From: Circinella minor
Lineage: Eukaryota; Mucoromycota; Mucoromycetes; Mucorales; Lichtheimiaceae
Assembly: GCA_016758965.1 (NCBI GenBank)
Contig: JAEPRB010000209.1
Span: forward strand, 1-64,000
Length of the DNA: 64,000 nucleotides
Reading direction: 5' to 3'
A program made the translations under genes and the position numbers. The notes under the pieces are model-generated. The model saw only the letters and a list, made by a program, of their open reading frames with translations, was not told where the DNA came from and ran no database searches. Below, piece after piece: positions 12,333 to 23,113 of the stretch (position 1 is the stretch's first letter; every line of letters begins with the position of its first letter).

Positions 12333-14294
12333 ATGAACTTGGAACTATTAGGTAATAATAATATAATTCAATGATCTTATAACGTAATAAAAACAAAAAC
12401 AAGTTCTACTTATGACGATTAAGAAAAAACTAATATTATCAATGTATAGATCCTTGGGAACAGGAGTATCCACAAATAATTGAAGAAACACTTGAAGATG
12501 GATATGTATTGAATTGTAAATTTAATCGACGCGGTACATTGCTTGCAGCAGGTACTCACGATGGACGTTGTGTTATATGGGATTTTGATACAAAAGGCAT
12601 TGCGCGTAATATGTTGGGACATATAAAACCGGTATCGAGTGTGAGGTATTAATTTGATAAAGAAAAAAAAAATATGGTTTTTTTTTTTAGCTAGATAACA
12701 TATATTAACTGAAAGGATAATTATTATTAGCTGGTCTCGTAATGGTAAATATTTATTATCAGCTTCAAAAGATTGGACATGTGTTTTATGGGATCTTATT
12801 ACTGGTGAAAAATATATGCGAATACGATTTCCAGTACCTTTGATGATGGCTCAAATGCATCCAAAAAACAAGTAAGTTTTTAAAGGATTAATTATATATA
12901 TATATATATAGTAACTGGATGATTAATGAGAATACATATATAGCTTTATATTTGTTGCAGCATTGCAATCATCCAATCCTGTGGTAGTGGATGTATCGGA
13001 TGGAAAAACAAGAATGACAAAATTATTAACAGATAATATAGACTGTGAAGCTGGAAAGTAAGTATCGATTCATTTCCAAATGATCATATCTCAACTAATA
13101 CTCTACTTTTTTTTTGTTATTGTTGGTTTAGGTTCTTTATATCTGCTATTTCATGGAATAAAACAGGAAGTAGAATCTATGCAGGATCATCTAAAGGACA
13201 TCTTTTTATTATTGATGGGGAAACATATAAGGTAATATATAATACTTTTATAAAAATAACAAATAAAGAAAGAAAACTAAACAATAGGTGGATTATTAGA
13301 CAATATATTCAGATCGTATAACTAGTTCAATTATTAAAGATATTCAATGGAGTAGGAATGGAAAGTAAGTATGTTCGATTAAGGATATATTATTTATTCA
13401 TTGTTTACTATTGTTATTTTGTTTCTTATCTTTTGTTTACTGTTATCGGTAGAGATATCCTTATCAATGGAAATGATCGAGTCATGAGATATTTTCAACT
13501 GGAAGATCACGATGGGATCCCGACTTTAAAAAATAAGTTTCAAGATTTAGTGAACCGTATACAATGGAATAGCGCATGTTTTAGTGCCGATGGAGAATTT
13601 GTTATTGGAGGTAATATATATATATATATATATGTTTACTAGATATATTTAATTCTTATAGTTTCTGTCTTTAATAGGTTCGGGTCATAAAGCTGAACAT
13701 AATATATATATTTGGGATAAAAATATTGGAAACTTGGTTAAAATTTTAGAAGGACCAAAAGAACCATTAGATGATTTATCTGTAAAGTTTCATTATTTAT
13801 ATTCAATATGTCAAAAAAAAAAAAACTCATTAAATAATAATAATAATAATAATAATAACTAACGAAGTAAACTGGGTAATATGGAATTTCTTTAGTGGCA
13901 TCCAATTCGACCTGTTATTGCATCTGTCAGTAGTTATGGTAACATTTATCTTTGGACAACAAAACATGAAGAGAATTGGAGTGCATTTGCACCTGATTTT
14001 ACAGAATTGGAAGAAAATTTAGAATATGAAGAAAAAGAAGATGAATTTGATGTGGTTCCAGCGGAAGAAGTATCACGACGAAAAGAAGATGATGAAGATA
14101 AAATAGTTGATGTAACAACAATCGAGAATGTACAAGCATTTGTTGATTCTGATGATGAAGAAATGGATGAGAATGAAATATATTATCTACCACCTATTAT
14201 ACAAGCAAGTGATAATGAAGAAGAGGAAGATGATCAAGAAGGTGGGCATACGATTGATCATTCTGACCAAGATATGCGAGATGTTGTAAGATAA
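12333..14294 (+). CDS. SWD1: COMPASS subunit Swd1/RBBP5 (WD40 protein)
   Basis: Nine exons: 12333-12351, 12450-12645, 12731-12871, 12944-13057, 13132-13231, 13300-13364, 13453-13610, 13678-13781, 13896-14294; 431 aa. The tiny first exon encodes MNLELL, the same start as RBBP5 orthologs. WD40 blades include the conserved NRRGTLLAAG, IWDF, SWSRNGKYLLSASKDW and HNIYIWDK segments. The hinge LVKILEGPKEPLDDLSWHPIRP and the EENWSAFAPDFTELEENLEYEE block are diagnostic for RBBP5/Swd1. By family it is a core subunit of the Set1/COMPASS H3K4 methyltransferase in the nucleus. The tail is strongly acidic (about 350-431). It is convergent with the PQ-loop gene. Confidence 0.95.
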
Positions 14295-14695
14295 ATATGC
14301 TTTTTTTTTCTTTCTTCTTAATACAATAACTTTTCATTTCCTGCAAAATGCGCATAATAATTCTGGTTTAGTCTATACCCTTTTCTTCCTTTTTTCTTTT
14401 TCTCTTTTTGAATCAATGTTTTTTTTTTGTTATTAAACCAACTTTAATAATTATGCATAATAAAAAAGCGAATTGAATTTTTTTTTTGAGGGAGTATATG
14501 TGTATGAGTGAGAAAAAAAAGAATGCTAAAATCAAATCTAACAGTAAAATAAAATGATAATGATGAACGTAAAGAAAAAAAAAAGAGAGAGAAATAAGTT
14601 GTGGAATGTGGTATCTCACAGGGATGTGTGTATAATATGTGTTTGTGTGAATGTATATGGATTGTTGAGGGAAAAGAGAAAAAGAACAAAACAGT
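14295..14695. other. Convergent 3' spacer, T- and A-rich
   Basis: 401 bases between the stops of SWD1 (+) and the PQ-loop gene (-). It contains many T-runs and A-runs suited to polyadenylation of either gene. The ORFs here on the minus strand are low-complexity FFFF/HTHTH translations and are not genes. Confidence 0.6.
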
Positions 14696-15975
14696 CTATT
14701 TATTGATTGTTCGTCTATCTGAATTCACAGTATACATATAGAACTGGAAAAAGATCTAATAAAACCATACATATTAGTTATCAATACTATTATTAATGCA
14801 TAATATTAATGTCAAATAAAAAATTATACTTACAGTAAAATCAAAGAATAAAGTACCACCTGAACCTAAAAGCCATGGATAATTGGTCAGCAGATATGTA
14901 CGATCCATAGACTTGACAAAGATAGACTAGATTATATAAATATATAATTAATATCTCCCCTTTTATGTGAAACTCTATTCATTTGTTTGTTTGCTTATTT
15001 AAATTTATTTTCCCTATTCTATTTCTTTTTCCCTCAAATGTAAAATATAATAACTTACCACACAATAAGTTACATTTCCAGCAACACTAAACACAAACAT
15101 CCATAAACTTAACCCTTCAACACTTTCGTTTCTGAAATTATGCATAATTTGCGGAATACGGCTAACACAATAAAGTAAAGCACTTGCATACCCAAGGATT
15201 TGAGGTAGGACATGTAACTGTCCGACATCGGCCTTTTCTCCCATTCCGAAAAAGTAGTATGCTGATCCTAAGACCAATGCGGCAGATAAAAGAATGCTCA
15301 AAAAGGCAAACATGCGCACTGTGCGTCGGGTTCGCGCTGGATCCTTGGGTACCATCAATTCTACTTCAATACTTCCTTCACTAGTGTCATTGTTTTCGTC
15401 GTCAAGCAATCGTGTTGTTTCATCCACTAATAGTTTGTTTTTATCACCGTTTTTCCAACGATAAAAAATGACTTGACCCATTAATAATGTATCAGCAAAC
15501 AAATAATATAATGCAATAAAAAGCTAACATAGATAATATGTAAATAAATTGATAAGGAGTAAGAGTTTATTTCAACTTTAATTGTTTGAAAAAGAGTAGG
15601 ATCAAAACTCTTTTTGGTTATATAACACATAAAGAGAGAGACTATTAACTTAAAAAAAAAAGACTTACCATTGTAACAAGTAGATCTTCTAAAAAGACAC
15701 CAACAAGATTGAAAATGTCACCCAAGATCCATAATAATAAGAAAGTAATAGAGACACCGTCTGTATTCTTTCTTACATAGTTTTCCCAAATTTGTCTATT
15801 ATATTTTATTGTTAGTTAAAAAAACTGATACAATAATCAAAGGCACTACTCTACTCAATAGATCATATATGTATATTACTTACGGGGTAAATACGACAAA
15901 CCAACAACCAATACTAGCATAACCAAAAATATATGCCCATAAGTCTCGATCGACAATATGATCAGGAAACGACAT
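14696..15975 (-). CDS. PQ-loop repeat protein, vacuolar cationic amino-acid exporter (Ypq/PQLC2-like)
   Basis: Exons read leftward: 15975-15884, 15795-15669, 15523-15059, 14926-14834, 14755-14696; 278 aa. Two PQ-loop units are visible: VVFTPQIWENYVRKNTDGVSI near residue 28-48 and SRIPQIMHNFRNESVEGLS near 185-203. Each has the Pro-Gln pair at the start of a membrane segment, and about seven hydrophobic helices are predicted. An acidic cytosolic loop (LLDDENNDTSEGS) lies between the two halves. By family it would export basic amino acids from the vacuole or lysosome. The final exon (about 19 aa, IFFQFYMY) was placed from a good tttattag acceptor and resembles the end of fungal Ypq proteins. Confidence 0.88.
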
Positions 15976-16348
15976 TGCCAAAGTTTATAAACAATAAAAA
16001 AAAAAAGTTTTTGTGTAAAAAAAAAAAAAAAAGGAAGAGAAAAAAAAAGAAAGCGAAACACAAAAAAATAAAAAAGAACATAACATTGTGAATAAAACTG
16101 AGTTTATTGATTTTTTTTTTCTACTTAGAAGTAATATTATATATTAACATTGAGTCACCAACAAGCTTTTTCCTTTTCTCCTTTTTATTATCTTTTGATT
16201 TCCCTTGTTTAACTCCATTCCCTCTATTTCACACACATTCAACAAAGCCCGCTGTGTACCCTTTTCTTTTGTGTTGCCATAGTTACTAATTGAGTTTATC
16301 TCGATTTTTTTATTTTCAATTTTCTCATATTAACAATATATAATATTA
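15976..16348. other. Spacer between DOC1 and the PQ-loop gene
   Basis: 373 bases between the DOC1 stop and the PQ-loop start, both on the minus strand. Strong A-runs (16017-16032) lie just upstream of the PQ-loop start, i.e. T-runs on its sense strand. No gene seen. Confidence 0.55.
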
Positions 16349-16432
16349 TTATCGAAGACCTTTTTTAAATACATTTGTTGTTGCTGTTGTTGTTGTTATC
16401 GATGATTCCTTGATATTATTTTCTGGTTGATG

Positions 16433-16463
<31 letters not shown>

Positions 16464-17676
16464 TGTTGAAGATATGATCTAATTAAAGTTTTTTAAATGA
16501 ATAAAAGTTACTTAATTGTTATTTCGAATTGACATATACTAAAAAAGAAAGATATATATTTATATTTACGGAAGTACAGAATAAACTTTCACTTGACGAA
16601 TGTGGGTATCACGACCATTTAAATGTGTATTCAATACAGCAATTTGTAAACGAAATACTCGTACAGGTTCACTATAAATAACAGCAAATAAACCCCATGC
16701 ATAAGTTTTCCATAACCACTAATATACTCCGCAAAAAGTTGCTTTCGTGTCAAACCTAAAACAAACGTACCCTGTGGCAGCGCATAAATCAGCATTTTGC
16801 CATCCAACAGTTTCTGGACATTCCAATGCCATTATTTCCTATAAATCCGTTCATATATCCATGTAAGAAAAAAAATAATCCCTTTTTCCTAGTAAACTAC
16901 TGTCTATTATTACTTACATGTAAATCTCTATATGTAGTTCCACCTCGAATGGATATACTTTTGGGAGTATAACTATCATCTTGAGTAAAATCTATAAAAA
17001 TAGATACTTGCTTTATTTTTTTTTATGTATATATTAATACGTTAGTATATTAATCCATATAACGCGTTCGATCGCTTTTTTTTTTTTTTTTTGATTGTAC
17101 CTTAATAAATGTTGCTTGATGAAAAAGTAAATCAACAGTATGTGGTGCTTTTGGATTTGGACAATCTGACCTATATCACATAATTAGTTATATGAGTACC
17201 TCCTCCCCTCTCCCTCACACACACAAACAATAAATAATAACTTACTGCCAATAAGTCAATGGATTATTATCACGCATTTTTTCTACTCCCCAATCTGGTC
17301 GAAATGTTGAAACGGCCCAAATCGCCTCATGATCAGCAATCTCCCGTCCACCTGTAGCTTTTTGGTGATGATCAGGATGTGTTTCCTCATATATACGTAA
17401 TGCACTTGTTTCACGTGCTGAATCACTTTGTCTCCTTTCGTCATCTTCTGTATCATCGTCTTCAACTTCATCGTCTTCGCCATTATCATCGTCTTCTTCT
17501 TCTTCTTCTTCTTCACGAGGAGTTCCCATGTCAGAATCCATATAACCAGATACAGCAGCAGTTAATGATCGTTCTACTGTATTATCAGAATCGTTATCAT
17601 CATTGTCTTCAACACCACTATGTAATTCGTCGGATAAAAAAAGGCTTCCGTAATGAGGAGGAATGTTATCAGACAT
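16349..17676 (-). CDS. DOC1: Anaphase-promoting complex subunit Doc1/APC10, with polyQ tail
   Basis: Exons read leftward: 17676-17246, 17170-17101, 17010-16918, 16838-16771, 16671-16570, 16478-16349; 297 aa. The N-terminus is a long acidic extension (about residues 1-110). The DOC (jelly-roll) domain spans about 110-255: AIWAVSTFRPDWGVEKMRDNN, TYWQSDCPNPKAPHTVDL, DDSYTPKSISIRGGTTYRDL and LNTHLNGRDTHIRQVKVYS, all family-typical. It acts as co-receptor for APC/C substrates in the cell cycle. The last exon adds a polyGln run (CAG/CAA, plus-strand CTG at about 16438-16467), a Thr-rich stretch and a C-terminal Leu-Arg. In the family an Ile-Arg tail docks on APC/C TPR subunits, so LR is a credible equivalent and supports this exon. 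Reading through the donor instead would stop at once. Confidence 0.88.
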
Positions 17677-18321
17677 GTATTAGACAATGCTTACGCATTG
17701 AAAAGATTAAAGAGTAGGTGCTGTTTTTTTTTTGTTCGTTTGTCTTCTGAGCTAGAAAACCTTATAAAAAATGTTACTCAAGAAAAATGCAGCTTTCGCA
17801 TAATTTACAAAAAGTGGTGATATTTTTCCTTATCCTTCTTTTTTCTTTGAGCTGTAGTGAATACGCTCAGCTGTTAAAACAGAAAGTAATAATAACAATA
17901 AGTCGTTATGATAGAAACAGACAAAATATTAGATGTTTTTATTCTTGAATTGTGATTAAATTGTAGTATACAACTAAAAGATATACTCACAAGAACAACA
18001 AAGAGTATAGTATGAAGGATGCCTTTTTATTAAAAAAAGAAAAGAGCAGTATAAAAATACAACATGATGAATATCAACATGCCATTTCTGTGTTGTCGAA
18101 CGAAAAGATTGGTATGAAATTTTAAGAGATGGGCGGCGAGTAAAATATTAGTGCATTCTTCTTCATGCAAAAATGATACAGAAAAACGTCATTAATAATA
18201 TAATATAACATTCTTCCAATTCTTTTATATTAAAAATATAAACGAATTTTTCGATCTTTCTTTTTCCTTTTTCTTTTTATAATATCACTTCTTTATTTAT
18301 TTTTTACAGCAACAATACAAA
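17677..18321. other. Divergent promoter region between DOC1 and the F-box gene
   Basis: 645 bases between two genes transcribed away from each other. It holds T-runs and a pyrimidine-rich leader before the F-box ATG at 18322. No ORF of interest; presumed to carry both promoters. Confidence 0.55.
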
Positions 18322-20460
18322 ATGACACTTGATGATAGTGTCAACTCCAATGTTATTTATGACAACATTAAAAGAAGAGATTTTACAACAATATTACCTT
18401 TTGACATTGTGGGTGTTATATTTTCTTATATCACCAAATCTGACTGTCTAAAATGTATGAGTGTATCACGGAAATGGTTAGACAATGTGCCACAATATAC
18501 TATTACACTTTGGAGAGAATTAACTATATCATCCGTTGAAACACTCAACAATGAACTTTTATTGAAATGTTTGGGTCCACATTTAGAAAAGTTACAACTA
18601 CAAAAACTCAATGAGTGTGAAATTAAATTAGTAATACAAAGACTAGTAGAAAAAGGAGAATGTAATTCCATTCGTTCTCTAGGTAGGCCACACATAGTAA
18701 TAATAAAAACAAACAGATACAATTATTTCAACTTATGTACCGTTATATCCATCATAACTAGAAAAAGTAATATCTTTTTTTTCTTCATCCATGTTACTAT
18801 GATAGAATTTTATCGATGTAGGACAGTTGATCGACGCATGTTATCTGAATCTTTCCGTCCTATTCTCAATTCCTTGGTTCATCTTTCTCTTCTTCATCAT
18901 ACACATGTCATTGATCTCCATGGATTCTTACGGATTTGTTGTCCTAAAAAAGTGACTCACTTCACATTTGATACCAGTGGACCGTCTCGACAAGCTATGG
19001 TTATGGATCGTGATTATTCCATTACTCCACCACCACCTAATGAAACAGCATTACCAAAGCTTCCATTCACCTATCTCAGTTTACACGCAACTTTATATCG
19101 TTACGAAATCGACCACGTTTTAGAACAATGTCCTCAACTTAAATGTCTTTTATTTGATTCTGTTAAACCTTACGGTCATACTATGATGCATGTTATTGAT
19201 GCGTGTGCAAAGCTTTGCCCTAGTTTACAATGTTTAGGATGGGGACGTATCCGACCTGATTTTGTATCTCATTGGAAAACAAAAGCTTCAGCAGTAACAA
19301 CAATATCGTCTAATTATTATCAGCAGGAGCAAAAAGGATTACAAGAAATTGTATGTGGAAGTTTTTATCATGGAGGTAATTCGTTTAGTGAAATGATATT
19401 ATCTCATCATCGTACACTTGAAATTATTCGTTTGGAACGACTTCAAAATGAACCGATCGATCCATGGTATCCAATGACAACAACAATGAATCAATTTAAC
19501 AATAACAATAGTAATAAGGACGCTGTTACTTTTGAAAAATTACGAATAATACATATGAATAATATTCATGTCAATGCTGAATCTATGGCAAAATGGGTTT
19601 ATTCTTGTTGTAATTTAGAAGAATTATCATTACATGCCATTACTTCGGATAGTCAATTTTGGTTAGAACGTGTATTCCAAGCACTCAGTAGTAGTAAGGC
19701 CAAATTAAAACAACTCAATATTACACATGATAAAAGGTCAACACAACTGCATCAACAAGAAAATAATAACGAGGATAACAATAGTATTAATACGTCACCT
19801 GAGCAAGATGGCGTCTTTGGTAATGATTCCATTTATTATTACAATGACGACGAAAATCCCATTTATGTCTACCTTATTCAATCAAGAAAACATCAATTGA
19901 AATCAATCGAATTGGGCGGTAAAGGTCTCATCACTGATGGTATTTTAGAAGCTTTAACTGCAAAATCCAATGCATCTACGTTAAAACATATAGCACTTCA
20001 GTATTCAGCAATAGAGAATAAAGGTGCGATGACACAGGAGGGATTACATGCATTTGCTCATAACCTGCATTGGGTACTTGACGAACTATATATTACTGAA
20101 AAACATCAACAAGGAGATAACGATGATAGTGATTCATTACTAACGGACGATATATTAATTCTTTTATCAACCAAAGTAAAACGATTGATATTACAGGGAT
20201 GTAAAAAGATCACTGGAAAAGGACTAGAAACATTTTTGCAGAGAAATTCTACTGTCCACGACAATAATGGGGAAAATAATTGCAATCACAACCACTTGGA
20301 GTATTTGGAAATAGTTGAATGTGGTGCTAAAATAGATAAAAATACAAATGGTATTGAATATGCTAGGACCGTGTTAGGAACAGATAATGTACGCCATATA
20401 CCATCAAATCAACAAAATGAATCAAATACTACCAATACTGTATATTTTGCATATATGTAA
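18322..20460 (+). CDS. F-box protein with LRR-like repeats
   Basis: Two exons, 18322-18682 and 18806-20460, give 671 aa. The N-terminal F-box (ILPFDIVGVIFSYITKSDCL, then MSVSRKWLDNVPQYTITLW) lies at about residues 24-65. The rest is an array of irregular leucine-rich repeats (e.g. LEKLQLQKLNECEIK, LIHLSL-type and LKHIALQYSAIENKG) broken by Asn/Gln-rich loops. Such proteins are SCF ubiquitin-ligase receptors that bring substrates to Skp1/Cul1. The intron at 18683-18805 is 123 nt with no in-frame stop, so an unspliced reading also stays open. I treat it as an intron because it has gt...atag ends and encodes a hydrophobic, Phe-rich insertion that does not fit LRR sequence. The substrate is unknown. 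Confidence 0.85.
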   Translation: MTLDDSVNSNVIYDNIKRRDFTTILPFDIVGVIFSYITKSDCLKCMSVSRKWLDNVPQYTITLWRELTISSVETLNNELLLKCLGPHLEKLQLQKLNECEIKLVIQRLVEKGECNSIRSLGRPHIVIIKTNRYNYFNLCTVISIITRKSNIFFFFIHVTMIEFYRCRTVDRRMLSESFRPILNSLVHLSLLHHTHVIDLHGFLRICCPKKVTHFTFDTSGPSRQAMVMDRDYSITPPPPNETALPKLPFTYLSLHATLYRYEIDHVLEQCPQLKCLLFDSVKPYGHTMMHVIDACAKLCPSLQCLGWGRIRPDFVSHWKTKASAVTTISSNYYQQEQKGLQEIVCGSFYHGGNSFSEMILSHHRTLEIIRLERLQNEPIDPWYPMTTTMNQFNNNNSNKDAVTFEKLRIIHMNNIHVNAESMAKWVYSCCNLEELSLHAITSDSQFWLERVFQALSSSKAKLKQLNITHDKRSTQLHQQENNNEDNNSINTSPEQDGVFGNDSIYYYNDDENPIYVYLIQSRKHQLKSIELGGKGLITDGILEALTAKSNASTLKHIALQYSAIENKGAMTQEGLHAFAHNLHWVLDELYITEKHQQGDNDDSDSLLTDDILILLSTKVKRLILQGCKKITGKGLETFLQRNSTVHDNNGENNCNHNHLEYLEIVECGAKIDKNTNGIEYARTVLGTDNVRHIPSNQQNESNTTNTVYFAYM

Positions 20461-21531
20461 TTGCTGTAATTCAATAAATGGCTATTTAAACTTTTGGTTA
20501 TTGACGATTTTCATACCTATAAAATATTGTGCAACATGACGCCAAAAAAAAGTCGTGTATATTAGTGATACTATATATTTACTTGGCAAAATGAGGAACA
20601 AATAATATTATTTATAGTGTGTACTTTGTTTTCTATAAACATTTGCTATGATACAAAACTATATAGAGGGGTTATGAAATATTAATGGGACATCAATAAA
20701 GTGATAATTGTATCCGAGAAGATAGAAAATATAAAATTTATCGAATAGAAGATCTTTAAAAAAAGGTTTACTTCCATTATTCCCTCGAAACCAACCATAA
20801 CAAAAAACGTTCGGTTTCGCTTTGACGAGTCTAGGAAATTCCCTGATATACCGAGCTTTAAGCACATCTTGTTGTTATCACTATTAATGCCGTACTACTT
20901 TTTTATGATGCGCTGATGACTTTATCATAATAGTTCAAATGTTGACAAATTTAAAAATGAAACGATATATTTTTTTACATTGACATACCTAAATTTGTAT
21001 ATACTTTCTAGAAATTATCCGATGATCTGTTTGTGTTCCCATAGCAACAAAGTGCCTATTTTATCTAAGATAAGGAGGTATTTTTTAAGCTATAATAAAT
21101 TAATGGCGTGATTATTTTTAACTAAGATATTTACCATAATTATGTTATAGAATCTGATAATAATAAGGAAAGCAAGAATGAAAAAAAAGGAGAGGGGGGG
21201 CATATAGAAGACAAAGGCAACAAACAAATGACAGCAGCAGATTTACTATTCAAACGATGTTAATTTGTGCAGAAGTTAACTTTGAGTCCGCCCGGGTATC
21301 CCGATATGTCATTTTCGGCGGAGTGCCCGTTGCCGGTCTTATAAATTTTTCTCTTAGGGTTGTGTTTCATTTTACTACAGCTGCAAGTAGTTCCGCTTTC
21401 CTTTTTTTTTTCCATTAAAACCCTTTTCATATACTTTTGGAACTAAAAAAAGATTCTGCTGACTATATATATATATATATATATCTTTTCACCTTCTTCG
21501 TTTCTTTCTCCTGCAGCTAAATCTATTCTTT
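20461..21531. other. Intergenic region, SCS7 promoter at right end
   Basis: 1.07 kb. The left part is AT-rich with no credible gene. A GC-richer block at about 21285-21337 and a TATA-like box lie close to the SCS7 start, and the leader holds a (TA)n run at 21464-21484. No convincing ORF on either strand. Confidence 0.55.
21285..21347 (+). promoter_or_regulatory. Probable SCS7 promoter: GC-rich block plus TATA box
   Basis: A GC-rich stretch (containing cccgggtatcccg and ttcggcggagtgcccg) stands out in AT-rich surroundings and is followed by TATAAATT at 21340-21347. The ATG is about 185 bases further on. Such a block could bind a zinc-cluster or C2H2 activator, but no specific factor can be named from the sequence. 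Confidence 0.4.
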
Positions 21532-22739
21532 ATGACAGTAAAATTTTACACCCAAGACGAAGTTCTCAGTCATAACACCCCTAATTCTTGCTGGGTACTT
21601 TACAAGGGCAAAGTTTACGATGTCACTGAGTTCATCCAAGATCATCCTGGAGGCGATGATTTGATTCTCGACTATGCTGGTAAAGATGTTACAGCTATTA
21701 TGAAAGATGAACTTGAACACGATCATTCAGAAGCAGCCTATGAAATTCTGGAAGAATATTGTATTGGAACCCTTGCTCCCTCCAGTTTAGACGGTAACGA
21801 AAAGATCAACGCTACCCATGAAGAAACCTTGAATGGTGCTGACAAAGATTATGACAAGCCCGATTTTCACCCTTCTGTAACAGACACTGCTATTGATGTC
21901 AAGACTAATCAATTTTTGGATTTACGTAAACCGCTTATTCCACAAATGTTACGTGCCAACTTTACCAAGGATTTTTATTTGGAACAAGTACATAAGCCGC
22001 GCTATTTACCTGAACCAGCTCAATTTTTTGGCCATTGGTTATTGGAACCTTTAAGTAAAACAGCTTGGTGGGTTGTACCCATGATTTGGCTACCTGTTGT
22101 CGGCTACTGTTTAAAATTATCATTGGATTCGAGTATGCCATTGGTAACCGTCTTGTCATTTGGTCTTGGTATCGCTATTTGGACTTTACTTGAATATGGT
22201 TTACATCGTTTCCTATTCCATGTGGATGAATGTCTTCCTGATGCTCAATGGGCCTTTACTCTTCATTTTACTCTTCATGGTTTTCATCATTATCTTCCTA
22301 TGGATAGGTAAGAATTTCTCGGCAGATTTTATTTTTATTTTTATTTTTGGGGTTGTGATTACGTTATGAGTGGGGAGGGGGGAATGGAATTTTTTTTTTG
22401 TGGTGTGATTATAAAACTTTTATAAATTTTTATTTTAGATTACGACTTGTCATGCCACCTGCATTGAATGTATTTATTTCATATCCACTTACTCGTCTCG
22501 GTCATGCATTATTCCCTCCAGTAATGGCATATGGTGTGATTGCTGGTGGTTACCTTGGATATATATTGTACGACTGTATTCATTATTATTTGCATCATGC
22601 TAAAGTATTTGAATTACATTTCAAAGAAATGAAGAAGTATCACATGGCTCATCATTACAAGAATTTTGACTTGGGTTATGGTATCACTTCAAAAATTTGG
22701 GATTATATCTTTGGTACTGTCTTAAAGTACAAGGTTTAA
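21532..22739 (+). CDS. SCS7: Sphingolipid fatty-acid 2-hydroxylase (cytochrome b5 fusion)
   Basis: Exons 21532-22307 and 22439-22739 give 358 aa, matching Scs7/FA2H length. Residues 1-82 are a cytochrome b5 domain with the heme ligand His38 in DHPGGDD and the second ligand near His65 (HDHSEAAYEIL). The C-terminal half is a membrane di-iron hydroxylase with the eight-histidine pattern: YGLHRFLFH, HGFHHYLPMD, HYYLHH and HMAHHYKN. The enzyme adds a 2-hydroxyl to the very-long-chain acyl group of ceramide in the ER. The start is well placed, since the b5 fold begins a few residues after Met1. It is convergent with the HMG-CoA lyase gene. Confidence 0.96.
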
Positions 22740-23113
22740 AAAACAAAGCAAAACATCAAAAAAAAAAAAAAATTACACAGCATCCAATTTTTATATATTT
22801 ATTATTCAATTCATTTTAATAATTTTTACCTCTCTTTTAATAATAATCATACAATATGGCATTTGATTTCTTCTCTTTTAATTAATTACTTATTACTATC
22901 ACAATTTACTACTATTACTATTACTACTTCTAATACTATACGACAATCTGTATCTTTTTTTTCCCTCCTCTATTTCTCACCCTTCGTCTATTTAATTTTC
23001 AATATAGTATTTCTTTATTTTTTTCAATTTGTAATGTTAATTCCTTTTTAATAATAACAAATTATATTATAGTATATATAACAAAAAAGAAACTATTTTG
23101 TAATCTAATCAAT
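22740..23113. other. Convergent 3' spacer, T-rich
   Basis: 374 bases between the stops of SCS7 (+) and HMG-CoA lyase (-). It is T-rich with repeated tactatta units and one (TA) stretch; only low-complexity ORFs. No gene seen. Confidence 0.6.

Noticed and set aside
13358..13642. ORF of 94 codons starting in SWD1
   Set aside because: It reads through the intron at 13365-13452; splicing restores the RBBP5 alignment.
17283..17717. ORFs of 77 and 112 codons overlapping the DOC1 start
   Set aside because: Lys-only and His/Leu-rich alternative frames of the acidic repeat in DOC1 exon 1.
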